Shown in pieces: positions 25,518 to 34,497 of a DNA stretch of 64,000 nt. Origin of the DNA: Ramlibacter sp. (GTDB lineage Bacteria > Pseudomonadota > Gammaproteobacteria > Burkholderiales > Burkholderiaceae_C). Position numbers and translations under genes: made by a program. Numbering within the stretch: position 1 is the stretch's first letter; every line of letters starts with the position of its first letter. The notes under the pieces were generated by a model. It made no database searches and was not told the origin of the DNA. It saw only the letters and a program-made list of their open reading frames with translations. The stretch covers positions 3,782,001-3,846,000 of the forward strand of contig JAHBZM010000001.1 in assembly GCA_019635435.1 (NCBI GenBank), read 5' to 3'.

Positions 25518-26633
25518 ATGGATTTCGATTTTTCTGACGACCAGGAACAGCTGCGCGACGCGGTCCGCAAATGGGTCGACAAGGGCTACACCTTCGAGCG
25601 CCGCCACAAGGCGGCCAAGGCCGGCGGCTTTGACCGCGCGGCCTACGGTGAAATCGCCGAGCTCGGCCTGTGCGGCCTGTACATCAGCGAGGACGATGGC
25701 GGCCTGGGCATGGGCCCGACCGAGGGCATGGTGGTCATGGAAGAGCTGGGCCGCGGCATCGTGCTCGAGCCCTTCGCGCAGACCCTGATCGCCGGCGGCG
25801 TGCTGGCCGGCTACGCGCCCAAGGACGTCAAGGACGCCTGGCTGGGCAGGATCGCTTCGGGCGAGGCCCTGGTGGTGCTGGCCCACCAGGAGCGCAAGGC
25901 GCGCTACCGCCTGGACCTGTGCGAGGCGCAGGCCAGCCAGGCCGGCGCGGCCTTCACGGTCACCGGCACCAAGAGCGTCGTGCCCGTGGGCGACCAGGCC
26001 GATGCCTTCCTGGTGCCCGCCACCGTCAAGGGCAAGATCGCCCTGTTCCTGGTTGAGCGCGGCGCCAAGGGCGTGGCCACCAGCGGCTATGGCACGCAGG
26101 ATGGCGGCCGCGCCGCGGAGGTCACGTTCAAGGACGCGCCCGCCGCGCTGGTGACCACCGACGGCCTCGCGGCCCTGGAACACGCGGTGGACATCGGCAT
26201 CGCGGCCACCTGCGCCGAGGCGGTGGGGGTGATGGACAAGACTGTGGCCATCACCGTCGAGTACATGAACACGCGCAAGCAGTTCGGCGTGCCGATCGCG
26301 AGCTTCCAGGCGCTGCGCCACCGGGTGGCCGACATGAAGATGCAGCTCGAACTGGCCCGCTCCATGAGCTACTACGCCAGCCTCAAGCTCAACGCGCCCG
26401 CCGACGAGCGCCGCGCGGCCATGGCACGCGCCAAGTACCAGCTGGGCTGCTCGATGCGCTACATCGGACAGCAGTCGGTCCAGATGCATGGCGGCATCGC
26501 CGTGACCGACGAGTACATCGTGAGCCATTACTTCAAGAAGCTCACCCAGCTTGAAATGACGTTTGGCGACAGCATGCACCACCTGGGCGAAGTCTCTGCG
26601 CGCATGCAGGACACCGCCGGTGTGTTTGCCTGA
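25518..26633 (+). CDS. Acyl-CoA dehydrogenase, PimD-like (small subunit type)
   Basis: 371-residue partner of the preceding gene. It starts MDFDFSDDQEQLRDAVRKWV and has EMLVVMEELGRG-type sequence (GMVVMEELGRGIVLEPFAQTL). Its middle domain lacks the YSEP-type motif of typical dehydrogenases, and it ends in the helical domain with EYMNTRKQFGVPIASFQAL and SVQMHGGIAVTDEY. Paired genes of this kind encode heteromeric dehydrogenases for pimeloyl-CoA or other acyl-CoAs; substrate uncertain. ATG 25518 follows AGGAAA. The 3' side carries a short palindrome at 26646-26666. Confidence 0.88.
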   Translation: MDFDFSDDQEQLRDAVRKWVDKGYTFERRHKAAKAGGFDRAAYGEIAELGLCGLYISEDDGGLGMGPTEGMVVMEELGRGIVLEPFAQTLIAGGVLAGYAPKDVKDAWLGRIASGEALVVLAHQERKARYRLDLCEAQASQAGAAFTVTGTKSVVPVGDQADAFLVPATVKGKIALFLVERGAKGVATSGYGTQDGGRAAEVTFKDAPAALVTTDGLAALEHAVDIGIAATCAEAVGVMDKTVAITVEYMNTRKQFGVPIASFQALRHRVADMKMQLELARSMSYYASLKLNAPADERRAAMARAKYQLGCSMRYIGQQSVQMHGGIAVTDEYIVSHYFKKLTQLEMTFGDSMHHLGEVSARMQDTAGVFA

Positions 26634-26645
26634 ACGCGGACCGGA

Positions 26646-26666
26646 TTGCTACTGAATCAATAGCAA
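26646..26666 (+). repeat. Palindrome related to the dispersed repeat
   Basis: TTGCTA and TAGCAA flank CTGAATCAA. The 20-base layout matches the first 20 bases of copies A-E, but the following sequence (AAAAGCGCAAGACCCG) differs, so it would be a second subfamily. It is intergenic. Confidence 0.5.
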
Positions 26667-26720
26667 AAAGCGCAAGACCCGCGGGGGCTGCAGGCATTTT
26701 TTCCTTCAAAGGAGACATTC

Positions 26721-28097
26721 ATGTTGCAGCGTAGAACCCTGATGGGTCTGGGCATCGCGGGCCTGTGGCTGGCGGGCTGCGCCACCCCCGCGCCAGGCAC
26801 CGACCGCCCGCCCATTGTGTTTGTGCATGGCAATGGCGACAGCGCGGCGCTGTGGCAGACCACGCTGTGGCGTTTTGAGTCCAACGGCTGGCCGCGCGAG
26901 CGGCTGCACGCCATCGACATGCCCTACCCGCTGGCCCGCGACGAGGACGCCAAGCCCCAGGCGGGCCGCAGCTCGACCGCCGAGGCCATGGCCTTCCTCA
27001 AGGCCGAGGTCGACAAGGTGCTGGCAACCACTGGCGCCAGCCGCGTGGTGCTGATCAGCAACTCGCGCGGCGGCTACGCGGTGCGCAACTACATCCAGAA
27101 CGGTGGCGGCGACAAGACCGTGAGCCACGCCGTCCTGGGCGGCGCGCCCAACCACGGCGTCTGGTCGATCAAGGGGTTCCGCGAAGGCAACGAGTTTGCG
27201 GGCACCGGCCCCTTCCTCACCGCCCTGAACGCGCCCAAGAACGCCGCGGGCGACGAGGTCACCGGCCCGGTGCGCTGGCTCACCATCCGCTCCGACCACA
27301 ACGACAAGTACGCCCAGCCCGACGGCCTGTGGATTGGCGCCAAGGGCAAGCCCACCGGCGTGAGCTTTGCCGGCCCCGAATTGCGCGGCGCGACCAACGT
27401 GGTGATTGCCGGGCTCGACCACCGCGAAACCTCGTTCTCGCCGGCCGCCTTCGAGGCCGCGTGGCGCTTCATCACGGGCAGCGCGCCCGCGACCCCACAA
27501 GTCATCGTTGCCCCCACTGCGGTGCTCAACGGCAAGATCACGGGCCTGGGCGTGGACCCGCTGGATGCGCGGACCGGCAGCTTCGGCAACAACCTGCCGG
27601 TTCCCGGCGCCAGCATGACCATCTACGCGGTGGACCCGGCCACCGGCGAGCGCCGCGGCGCTCCCGTCCACCAGAAGACCGTGGGTGCCGATGGCCAGTG
27701 GGGCCCATTCACCGCCGACCCGGGGGGCCGCTATGAATTCGTCGTGGCGGCACCGAGCTATGCCACCGCCCACATCTACCGCAGCCCGTTCCCTCGGGGC
27801 AGCGACATCGTGCACTTCCGCGCGGAACGGATAGCCACAGCCGATCAGGGCGCCAAAGCCCTGCTCACCTTCACCCGGCCACGCGGTTATTTCGACCCGC
27901 CCCGCGACCGGATGAGCCTGGATGGCCAGACCCAGTTGCCCGGCGTGCCGCCGGGCGCCGGCGTCTCGAGCAGCCGGCTGAAGCTGGACAACGCGACCGC
28001 CCGTAGCGTGACAGCCGAGTTCAACGGCGAACGAATCGTGGGCCGCGTCTGGCCCCTGGAACAGCAGCAGGTCACGTTGATCGAATTGAGCCAGTAG
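26721..28097 (+). CDS. Predicted lipoprotein alpha/beta hydrolase (lipase-like)
   Basis: 458-residue secreted hydrolase. MLQRRTLMGLGIAGLWLAGC combines a twin-arginine-like motif with a lipobox (LAGC, Cys20), so it is probably a lipoprotein. The alpha/beta hydrolase domain covers about residues 30-255: oxyanion region FVHGNGDSAALW, nucleophile elbow ISNSRGGY with Ser115, an acid among Asp192-Asp201 and His234 in GLDHRE. The usual first elbow glycine is a serine here. Residues 265-458 form a beta-rich C-terminal part as in some archaeal and bacterial lipases. Substrate unknown. Good spacing from AAAGGAG supports ATG 26721. Confidence 0.8.
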   Translation: MLQRRTLMGLGIAGLWLAGCATPAPGTDRPPIVFVHGNGDSAALWQTTLWRFESNGWPRERLHAIDMPYPLARDEDAKPQAGRSSTAEAMAFLKAEVDKVLATTGASRVVLISNSRGGYAVRNYIQNGGGDKTVSHAVLGGAPNHGVWSIKGFREGNEFAGTGPFLTALNAPKNAAGDEVTGPVRWLTIRSDHNDKYAQPDGLWIGAKGKPTGVSFAGPELRGATNVVIAGLDHRETSFSPAAFEAAWRFITGSAPATPQVIVAPTAVLNGKITGLGVDPLDARTGSFGNNLPVPGASMTIYAVDPATGERRGAPVHQKTVGADGQWGPFTADPGGRYEFVVAAPSYATAHIYRSPFPRGSDIVHFRAERIATADQGAKALLTFTRPRGYFDPPRDRMSLDGQTQLPGVPPGAGVSSSRLKLDNATARSVTAEFNGERIVGRVWPLEQQQVTLIELSQ

Positions 28098-28247
28098 CCA
28101 GGGCCCTCCTCGCCCGCCGCCGGAAAAGCGGCAAAAGTGCAACTATTTGTTTCCACAAATGGACTTTCTGGCATACCATCGCTCGCAGGGCGGGAGGCTC
28201 GGGCCTGCCGCCACCCCAATCCCCTTTTGGCGGTGCCACCTGCGACG
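28098..28247 (+). promoter_or_regulatory. Upstream region of the first DUF11 gene, with inverted repeat
   Basis: 150 bases. ATTTGT-TTCC-ACAAAT (28145-28160) is a perfect 6-bp inverted repeat and could be an operator or a weak hairpin. GCCGC and GCGGC near 28115 may form the end hairpin of the hydrolase transcript, without a T-run. Confidence 0.35.
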
Positions 28248-30821
28248 ATGTTCTCCGGCTTGCGTCAATTCTTGCGTTGGGTCCTTTTCGCAAGCCTGCT
28301 GCTGGCGGCTGGCGGGGGAGCCTGGGCCGTGCCTTCGGCGTGTACCGCGCTGTGGGCCAACTCCGGCAACAACCTGGTCTATTTCAATTCCGCCACCAGT
28401 CAGTGGGTCACGGTGGCAGCCACGCCGGTAGGCGGCAATTCGCTCTCGGGGTATGAAGGCGACGGTGCCTTGTACTTCTCGGCTGGCGTGACGGTTCCGA
28501 TGCCCATGTACAAGGCCACGTTCAGCAACGCCACGGGCAGCATCACCTTCGCCACCACGGGGGGTGGAGCCAACATCTCGGTGCCGGCCTCGTTCACCTA
28601 CACCCGGAGCAACCTCACCACGGGCACGCAATCCATCAACTACCTCGTGGGCGCCACGCTGGACCGCGACACCAGCAGCCGGCGCATGTTCCTGCTCGGC
28701 TCGGTCAACACGGCGGTCACCAATGTCTATGTGGACGATGGCAGCACCAGCACCCAACTGGTGGCCATCGGCCTGCTCGACCCGGAAAACCCGACCTCCA
28801 CGAGCTGGACCACGGTCTATTCGTCGGTGGTGGGCAGCAGCGTGACCTATCCGCTGCTCAACAGCAGCGGCGACATCTTCGCCGACCAGCAGACCGGCGA
28901 TATCTGGCTGGTCACCAACACCAACCCCATTCGCGTGCTCAAGCTGGCGCTCACCTACTCGGGCTACACCATCACCAGCGCCCAGGTGGTCCAGACCGCC
29001 ACCGTCGCGGTCACGGCGTTTCAGATCGCCTCGGTGGCGGTCCACCCCAAGACCGGCAAGGTCTACATCGGCGGCGCGGGCACCAGCAACATCACTTACG
29101 AACTCGACGACCACACGGCGTCGCCGAGCATTTCGGCCACGCTGGTGGACAACACGACACCCGTGAATGACGCCGGCAACTGCGTGGCGCCCCCCGATCC
29201 GCCCACCATCACCAAATCGTTCAGCCCGACCACGGCCACCACGCCTGGCACGTCGACCCTGGACATCACCATCAGCAATCCGAACAAGGTGCCCATCTTC
29301 GTCACGCTGCCCGTGACCGACACCTTCGCCACCGGCATGGTGGTCCACCCCACGCCATCACTCACGGGCACCTGCTACTCTGACGGAACTCCACTGGCCT
29401 CCTTGCCGACCAGCACCACCATCACGGGGACCGCTGGCGCGGGCAGCGCGGTCATTGCCTCGGGCTCGCTGATCCCCGGGGGCTCCAGCAGCGGTGGCAG
29501 TTGCTCGTTCAGCGTGCGGGTGTCCGCCACGCTGGCCAATCTCTACAACAACACCGTCCCGGCCGGCAGCCTCACCACCTCCGCCGGGACCAACACCGTG
29601 GCCGCCTCGGCATCGTTCCAGGTCCAGAACCTGTCGCTGCCAAACCTGCCGATCATCACCAAGTCGTTCAGCCCCGTGACCTCGTCCTCGGCGGTTGGCA
29701 CCACCACGTTAACCATCGTCATCACCAACCCCAACACCAGCACCAACACACTCACGTCCTCGCTCACGGACACGCTGCCCACCAACCTGCGCATCACCCG
29801 ACCGTCCCTGCTGTCCATCAATTGCTTCTCCGACGGCTCGCCGGTGACCAAGCCCGCCTCCACCAGTGCGACCACCGCGACCACCCGCATCACGATCCTG
29901 AACGGAAGCGCCATACCCGGCGGCACCACGGGCGGCAGTTGCAGCTTCGTGGTGCGGGTCACGGGCACCGTGGCCGCCTTCAGCCTCAACACCATTCCGG
30001 CGGGCAGCCTGACCACCGTATCGGGCTCCAACGCCGACGCCGCCACGGCCAGCTTCTATCTACGGGCCTCGGACTTCTCGGTCGAGAAAAGCCAGCGCAC
30101 CGGCGCAACAGGGGCGACCACCACCAGCAACATCGACGTGCCCTCAGGCGCCACGATCTCCTACGTGATCAACATACGCAACGGAGGCGGGGTCGAGGGC
30201 ACGCGAACCTTCACGGACACCCTGCCTGCCCTCATCACACCCGTGCTGTCGGTGTCGGCGACGCCCGTGGGATCCGCCGGCTGCGCAACCAGCACCGCCG
30301 TGGTCGGCGGGCGCACCGTGGTCCGGGGCACCATCTCGAGCGCGGCCATTGACGAGGGCTGCGACATCACGGTCGTGGCGCGGGTCAGCGTGACCTCGGT
30401 GGTTTCCACCGCTACGAACACGGTGGGTATCTATACCGTGACCGGCGCGCTGGACACCAGCACGACCGACAACTCCTCGACGGTGGTGCTGACCATCAAG
30501 CCCGCCGCCCATCTGACCGTGGTCAAGGACGACGGCGTCACCACGCTGGTGCCGGGGCAAACCAACAACTACACCATCACGGTGGCCAATCTGGGACCGG
30601 CCGACGCCGATGGCGCGGCACTGAAGGACCCAGCCGCCACCGGCCTGAACTGCACCTCCATCAACTGTTCGGCCTCCGGGGGCGCCGTCTGTCCGCTGCC
30701 GATCCAGCTGTTCGTGAGCGCACTGCAATCCGCCACGGGCATAGCCATTCCGACCTTCCCCGCCGGAAGCACCGCCACCTTCGTTTTGACCTGCGGGGTG
30801 ACCGCCACCGGCCTGCCTTAG
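28248..30821 (+). CDS. Large secreted DUF11-repeat protein
   Basis: 857-residue exported protein with signal peptide MFSGLRQFLRWVLFASLLLA ending near GGGAWA. Residues 30-320 resemble a beta-propeller-like or lectin-like N-terminal part (SGYEGDGALYFSAG, DIFADQQTGDIWLVTNT, VAVHPKTGKVYIGG). Then follow tandem DUF11/Ig-like repeats starting near PTITKSFSPTT, PIITKSFSPVT, DFSVEKSQRTG and HLTVVKDDGVTTLV. Each repeat has conserved paired cysteines such as GTCYSDG and GGSCSF. No LPXTG, PEP-CTERM or membrane anchor is visible; the protein stops abruptly at CGVTATGLP. ATG 28248 is chosen for the signal peptide, although its ribosome-binding site is poor. Function unknown, presumably cell surface. Confidence 0.82.
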   Translation: MFSGLRQFLRWVLFASLLLAAGGGAWAVPSACTALWANSGNNLVYFNSATSQWVTVAATPVGGNSLSGYEGDGALYFSAGVTVPMPMYKATFSNATGSITFATTGGGANISVPASFTYTRSNLTTGTQSINYLVGATLDRDTSSRRMFLLGSVNTAVTNVYVDDGSTSTQLVAIGLLDPENPTSTSWTTVYSSVVGSSVTYPLLNSSGDIFADQQTGDIWLVTNTNPIRVLKLALTYSGYTITSAQVVQTATVAVTAFQIASVAVHPKTGKVYIGGAGTSNITYELDDHTASPSISATLVDNTTPVNDAGNCVAPPDPPTITKSFSPTTATTPGTSTLDITISNPNKVPIFVTLPVTDTFATGMVVHPTPSLTGTCYSDGTPLASLPTSTTITGTAGAGSAVIASGSLIPGGSSSGGSCSFSVRVSATLANLYNNTVPAGSLTTSAGTNTVAASASFQVQNLSLPNLPIITKSFSPVTSSSAVGTTTLTIVITNPNTSTNTLTSSLTDTLPTNLRITRPSLLSINCFSDGSPVTKPASTSATTATTRITILNGSAIPGGTTGGSCSFVVRVTGTVAAFSLNTIPAGSLTTVSGSNADAATASFYLRASDFSVEKSQRTGATGATTTSNIDVPSGATISYVINIRNGGGVEGTRTFTDTLPALITPVLSVSATPVGSAGCATSTAVVGGRTVVRGTISSAAIDEGCDITVVARVSVTSVVSTATNTVGIYTVTGALDTSTTDNSSTVVLTIKPAAHLTVVKDDGVTTLVPGQTNNYTITVANLGPADADGAALKDPAATGLNCTSINCSASGGAVCPLPIQLFVSALQSATGIAIPTFPAGSTATFVLTCGVTATGLP

Positions 30822-30859
30822 CCGCCTGCGCACGGCACTGGAAACTAATGCCGGTTTCT

Positions 30860-30877
30860 GTGGCGCCGAAGCGCCAC
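30860..30877. terminator. GC hairpin between the two DUF11 genes
   Basis: GTGGCGC-CGAA-GCGCCAC, a 7-bp stem with a stable CGAA tetraloop, 38 bases after the first DUF11 stop. No T-run follows, so termination is uncertain. Confidence 0.4.
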
Positions 30878-30962
30878 GACCGACTGAATTTGCAGTTCCC
30901 GTGATCGCCCACTCCCGTCCTGCCGCAGAATTTCTGCCACGTTGGAAATTCAAGAGGTACGC

Positions 30963-32762
30963 GTGACGGGTTCATTTGTGCGAATGTTTCTGGGCTTTCT
31001 GTGGGCCCTGTGCGCGTGCCAGGGGGCCTGGGCCCAGGCCAGCGCCTGCGATGCCAATGAAAGCCTGGTCACCTTCGTCTTCGGGGCCACGCGTTCGACC
31101 AGCGCCACCGGCGGCACGGGGACCTGGACATCGGCGGCACTGGGGCCGTTTTCTTTCGGGGTGGGCACGTCCACCGGCTCCATCACGGCCAACACCGTGA
31201 CCTTCCAGGCGTCGATCGACGGCGCCTCCAGCTGGTCCGCGCCCGGCGGCACCGCGCCCAATGCGCCCCGCCTGGCCAACTACGGCGGCTTCACCAATTC
31301 GCTGGCTCTGGCCATGACCGGCACCACCGCCGGTTTCGGAACGCACCTGACGCTGACCTTCTCGAGGCCCATGGACAAGCTGCTGCTGGTGATGGGCGAC
31401 GTGGACTACCAGGCCAACAACTGGCAGGACGTGCTGCGCGTCACGGGCTCGCTGAATGGCAACACCGTGATTGCCCCGGGCATGGCGGTCGGCACCCCGG
31501 CCAATTTCAGCATCGCCACCAACAGCCCGGCCGCAGGCACAACCGAAGTGACCGCCCTGGCCGCTGGCGGGAATTGCGCCGCGACCAGCGCGGCCTGCAA
31601 CGTGACCGTGACGTTCGCCAACCCGGTGGATGCCGTTCGCATCGACTTCCTGGCCGGCAACCCCGGCATCAATCCCTCGGTCGGGCAGGTGGTCGGGTTC
31701 CAGAATTTCTCGTACTGCGTGCCGCGGCGCGACCTGTCGATGGTCAAGGTCGACACCACGCCCACCTTTGTGGCCGGCAACACCGGCACCTACACGCTCA
31801 CCATCACCAACCAGGGGGGCACCCAGACGCTGGCGGCCAGCCCCATCCTCGTGCGCGACCAGCTGCCCCAGGGCCTGAGCTTCATCTCGCCCCAGGCGCC
31901 GGGCGGCGGCTGGACCTGCACGCTGTCCACCACCACCTTTGCCAGCGACACGGCCGATTGCAGCCGCGGCACCACGGTGCTCGCCGGCAATGGCGCCAGC
32001 ACGGTGCTGACGCTCACGGTGTCGGTCAGTCCCGACGTGACCGCCACATCGGTGGACAACGTCGCCAAGGTCGCGGGCGGTGGCGACCCCAACAAAGCGG
32101 CCATCACCACCACGGGGCCGCTTTCGTCCTGCGACGCCAGCAACGAAGGCTGGGACGGCGGCGGCGCCTCCGGCTATGCGGCGGGCGGCGCCACCAATGC
32201 GGGCTGCGCGTTTGAAAACACGCTGATCAGCCGCCAGGCGCTGTTGTCCGTCACCAAGACCAACAACACCACGACGCTGACCTCGGGCGGCACCACGGTC
32301 TATGTCGTCACCGTGGTCAACTCCGGGCCCAGCAGCGCGGCGGGCACGCGCCTGACCGACAGCTATGTGCTCGGCCTGAGCTGCTCGACCCCGACCTTCA
32401 CGTCGTCACCCGTGGGCTCGGTCACGATCACGCCCACGGTGCCCACCATTTCGGCGCTGCAGGGCACGGGGATTTTCCTCACGCCCACCTTCCCGCCCAA
32501 CACCACGGCCACCTTCAGCATTCCCTGCACCGTGACGGCCACCGGGCAACTGACACCGCCGATGGGAGATGAGCTGCCGCTGCTGCTGGCGGCGGCCGAT
32601 GCAGGTGGGTTTGCGCCGCCGGCCGTGGCGCCGGTCGTGCCGGGGGGCGGGGCAGCCCGAGCCCGGGGCCCCGGGCCTAGGCGTACAGCCGCGAGGTCTT
32701 GGGCAAGTGCGCCATCAGGAACTCCATCTGGTCCGCCAGGATACGGCGGTTCCGCAGGATGA
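30963..32762 (+). CDS. Second secreted DUF11-repeat protein
   Basis: 599-residue paralogue of the previous product. The signal peptide MFLGFLWALCACQGAWAQA follows a short N-terminus when the GTG at 30963 is used; AGAGG lies at the right distance. Residues 30-260 form a beta-sandwich-like N-domain (TFSRPMDKLLLVMGDVDYQ, VDAVRIDFLAG). Two DUF11 repeats follow, at LSMVKVDTTPTFVAGNTG and LLSVTKTNNTTTLTSGG. The last conserved piece, TATFSIPCTVTATGQ, corresponds to the exact end of the first protein. After it come about 75 residues of alanine-, proline- and arginine-rich sequence, partly antisense to the HNH gene and probably not native. Function unknown. Confidence 0.8.
   Translation: MTGSFVRMFLGFLWALCACQGAWAQASACDANESLVTFVFGATRSTSATGGTGTWTSAALGPFSFGVGTSTGSITANTVTFQASIDGASSWSAPGGTAPNAPRLANYGGFTNSLALAMTGTTAGFGTHLTLTFSRPMDKLLLVMGDVDYQANNWQDVLRVTGSLNGNTVIAPGMAVGTPANFSIATNSPAAGTTEVTALAAGGNCAATSAACNVTVTFANPVDAVRIDFLAGNPGINPSVGQVVGFQNFSYCVPRRDLSMVKVDTTPTFVAGNTGTYTLTITNQGGTQTLAASPILVRDQLPQGLSFISPQAPGGGWTCTLSTTTFASDTADCSRGTTVLAGNGASTVLTLTVSVSPDVTATSVDNVAKVAGGGDPNKAAITTTGPLSSCDASNEGWDGGGASGYAAGGATNAGCAFENTLISRQALLSVTKTNNTTTLTSGGTTVYVVTVVNSGPSSAAGTRLTDSYVLGLSCSTPTFTSSPVGSVTITPTVPTISALQGTGIFLTPTFPPNTTATFSIPCTVTATGQLTPPMGDELPLLLAAADAGGFAPPAVAPVVPGGGAARARGPGPRRTAARSWASAPSGTPSGPPGYGGSAG
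32661..32676. repeat. GC-only palindrome at the DUF11 / HNH junction
   Basis: GCCCGGGGCCCCGGGC, a perfect 16-base palindrome directly beside the HNH stop codon and inside the 3' part of the DUF11 frame. It might act as a transcription pause or terminator for the convergent genes. Confidence 0.4.
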
Positions 32763-33234
32763 AGTCCTCCCAGAGGCTGGGCACATAGGGCGTGTAGAGC
32801 AGCGGCATGTGCGCCTGCTCTGGCGTGCGGTTGGCCTTGCGGTGGTTGCAGGCCCGGCACGCGGTGACCACGTTCATCCAGTGGTCCCGGCCATTCTGCG
32901 CGAACGGGGTGATGTGCTCGCGCGTCAGGTCTTCTTCGTGGAAATGGTTGCCGCAGTAGGCGCAGACATTGCGGTCGCGCGCGAACAGCTTGCTGTTGGT
33001 CAGGCCCGGCTTGAGGTCGAAGGGATTGATGTTGGGCACGCCCTTGGTGCCGATGATGCTGCTGACCGTGATGACCGACTGCTCGCCCGTCATGGCGTTG
33101 TGCCCGCCGCGGAACACCGCGACTTCCGCGCCCACCTCCCACCGCACCTCTTGCGCGGCGTAATGCAGGACGGCCTGCTCCAGTGAAATCCAGGACTGGG
33201 GCAACCCTTGGGCAGACAGCTTCAAGACCTTCAA
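32677..33234 (-). CDS. HNH endonuclease family protein
   Basis: 185-residue HNH protein. The nuclease core is Cys91-x2-Cys94 in NVCAYCG, then REHITP with His107, an asparagine near 121 and Cys126-x2-Cys129 in CRACNHRKANR: the zinc-stabilised HNH form. It starts MKVLKLSAQGLPQSWISLEQ, a conserved N-terminus in Burkholderiales. The start is TTG at 33234, supported by GGAGG nine bases upstream and lack of any nearby ATG. The widespread, solitary occurrence suggests a housekeeping role rather than restriction; target unknown. It converges with the second DUF11 gene. Confidence 0.88.
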   Translation of the reverse strand: MKVLKLSAQGLPQSWISLEQAVLHYAAQEVRWEVGAEVAVFRGGHNAMTGEQSVITVSSIIGTKGVPNINPFDLKPGLTNSKLFARDRNVCAYCGNHFHEEDLTREHITPFAQNGRDHWMNVVTACRACNHRKANRTPEQAHMPLLYTPYVPSLWEDFILRNRRILADQMEFLMAHLPKTSRLYA

Positions 33235-33303
33235 GACACGCCTCCATCAGAGATGAGAAACCGTTGAACGGACCAGGCAACGCGTTTGTCGCGGGTGCAG
33301 CAC

Positions 33304-33309
33304 AATATA
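33304..33309 (-). promoter_or_regulatory. Putative -10 element of the HNH gene
   Basis: TATATT on the minus strand, about 70 bases upstream of the TTG start. A matching -35 is not clear. Confidence 0.4.
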
Positions 33310-33370
33310 CCCTGTTTCAGCGACGCTTCCATGTCGCGGCCGCCGCCAGCGCATGAGTGGCGGCCCCCCG

Positions 33371-33390
33371 CTGCTATCAAAAAGATATCA
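33371..33390 (+). repeat. Degenerate GCTAT palindrome upstream of ribF
   Basis: CTGCTATCAAAAAGATATCA resembles the first 20 bases of the dispersed repeat in layout but is poorly matched. It lies 14 bases before the ribF start, in the leader. Confidence 0.3.
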
Positions 33391-33403
33391 AATTTCAAGG
33401 GCC

Positions 33404-34399
33404 ATGCGCATCTTCAGAGGCTTTCACCACCCCGGCGTCGCGCCGGCCTGCGCCTTGACCATCGGCAACTTCGACGGCGTGCACCGCGGCCACCAGGCCA
33501 TGCTGGCGCTGCTGCGCAACGAGGCCCGCCACCGCGGCGTGCCCAGCTGCGTGATGACCTTCGAGCCGCATCCGCGCGACTATTTCGCCCGGCTGGCACG
33601 CAAGCCCGAACTGGCGCCCGCGCGCATCGCCACGCTGCGCGACAAGCTGTTTGAACTCGCCGAATGCGGTGTGGACCAGTGCGTGGTGCTGCCCTTCGAT
33701 GCACGGCTGTCGTCACTGTCGCCCGAGGCGTTCATCGGCGAGGTGCTCGTCAAAGGGCTGGGCGTGCGCTATGTGCTGGTGGGTGACGACTTCCGCTTTG
33801 GCGCAAAGCGCGCCGGCGACTACGCCATGCTGGACGCCGCCGGCGCCGCCAGCGGCTTTGACGTGGCCCGCATGAACAGCTACGAGGTGCACGGGCAGCG
33901 CGTTTCCAGCTCGGCGGTGCGCGAGGCGCTGAGCCAGGGCGACATGGACCGGGCCGCGGCCCTGCTGGGCCGGCCCTACAGCATCAGCGGCCACGTGGTT
34001 CACGGCCGCAAGCTCGGCCGCGAGCTCGGGTTCAGAACACTCAACCTGCGGTTTTCGCACTGGAAATCGGCCGCCAGCGGCATTTTTGCCGTCCGGGTTC
34101 ACGGCCTGGGCGAGCCGCTGGCCGGCGTGGCCAACCTCGGCATCCGCCCCTCGCTGGACGCCAGCGACGTCAACGGCGGCCGCGTGTTGCTCGAAACCCA
34201 TTGCCTGGACTGGCCCGACGGCCTGGGCCCCGAAGGGGCGTACGGTAAAATCATCCGCGTGGAACTGCTGCACAAACTGCACGACGAACTCAAGTACGAC
34301 GGCCTTGACGCCCTGACCCAGGGCATCACCCGCGACTGCGGCGACGCACGCGCGTACTTTGCCTCCACGCGGCGCCAGACCACGCGCGACCGAATTTAA
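33404..34399 (+). CDS. ribF: Bifunctional riboflavin kinase / FAD synthetase
   Basis: Makes FMN from riboflavin and then FAD; 331 residues. The N-terminal FAD synthetase domain has LTIGNFDGVHRGHQAML (the HxGH-type nucleotide-binding motif) and VGDDFRFGAKRAGD; SSSAVREAL lies near residue 170. The C-terminal riboflavin kinase domain has GHVVHGRKLGRELGFRTLNL, with the PTAN-type loop altered to RTLN, and ANLGIRPSL. ATG 33404 follows AAGG. The gene starts the ribF-ileS-lspA run, the standard order in proteobacteria, interrupted here by a REP-like inverted repeat pair before ileS. Confidence 0.96.
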   Translation: MRIFRGFHHPGVAPACALTIGNFDGVHRGHQAMLALLRNEARHRGVPSCVMTFEPHPRDYFARLARKPELAPARIATLRDKLFELAECGVDQCVVLPFDARLSSLSPEAFIGEVLVKGLGVRYVLVGDDFRFGAKRAGDYAMLDAAGAASGFDVARMNSYEVHGQRVSSSAVREALSQGDMDRAAALLGRPYSISGHVVHGRKLGRELGFRTLNLRFSHWKSAASGIFAVRVHGLGEPLAGVANLGIRPSLDASDVNGGRVLLETHCLDWPDGLGPEGAYGKIIRVELLHKLHDELKYDGLDALTQGITRDCGDARAYFASTRRQTTRDRI

Positions 34400-34410
34400 C
34401 GAACGGGCCC

Positions 34411-34497
34411 CGTTCGCCGCCCTTCGACAGGCTCAGGGCGAACGGTCTGCTTTCCCCCGCATTGCCATTGCCCGTTCGGGCTGAGCTTGTCGAAGCC
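34411..34497. repeat. REP-like inverted repeat pair between ribF and ileS
   Basis: CCTTCGACAGGCTCAGGGCG (34420-34439) and GGGCTGAGCTTGTCGAAGCC (34478-34497) are inverted copies of a common bacterial extragenic palindrome, separated by about 38 bases. The transcript could fold into a large hairpin between ribF and ileS. The second copy leaves little room for the ileS ribosome-binding site. Confidence 0.75.
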
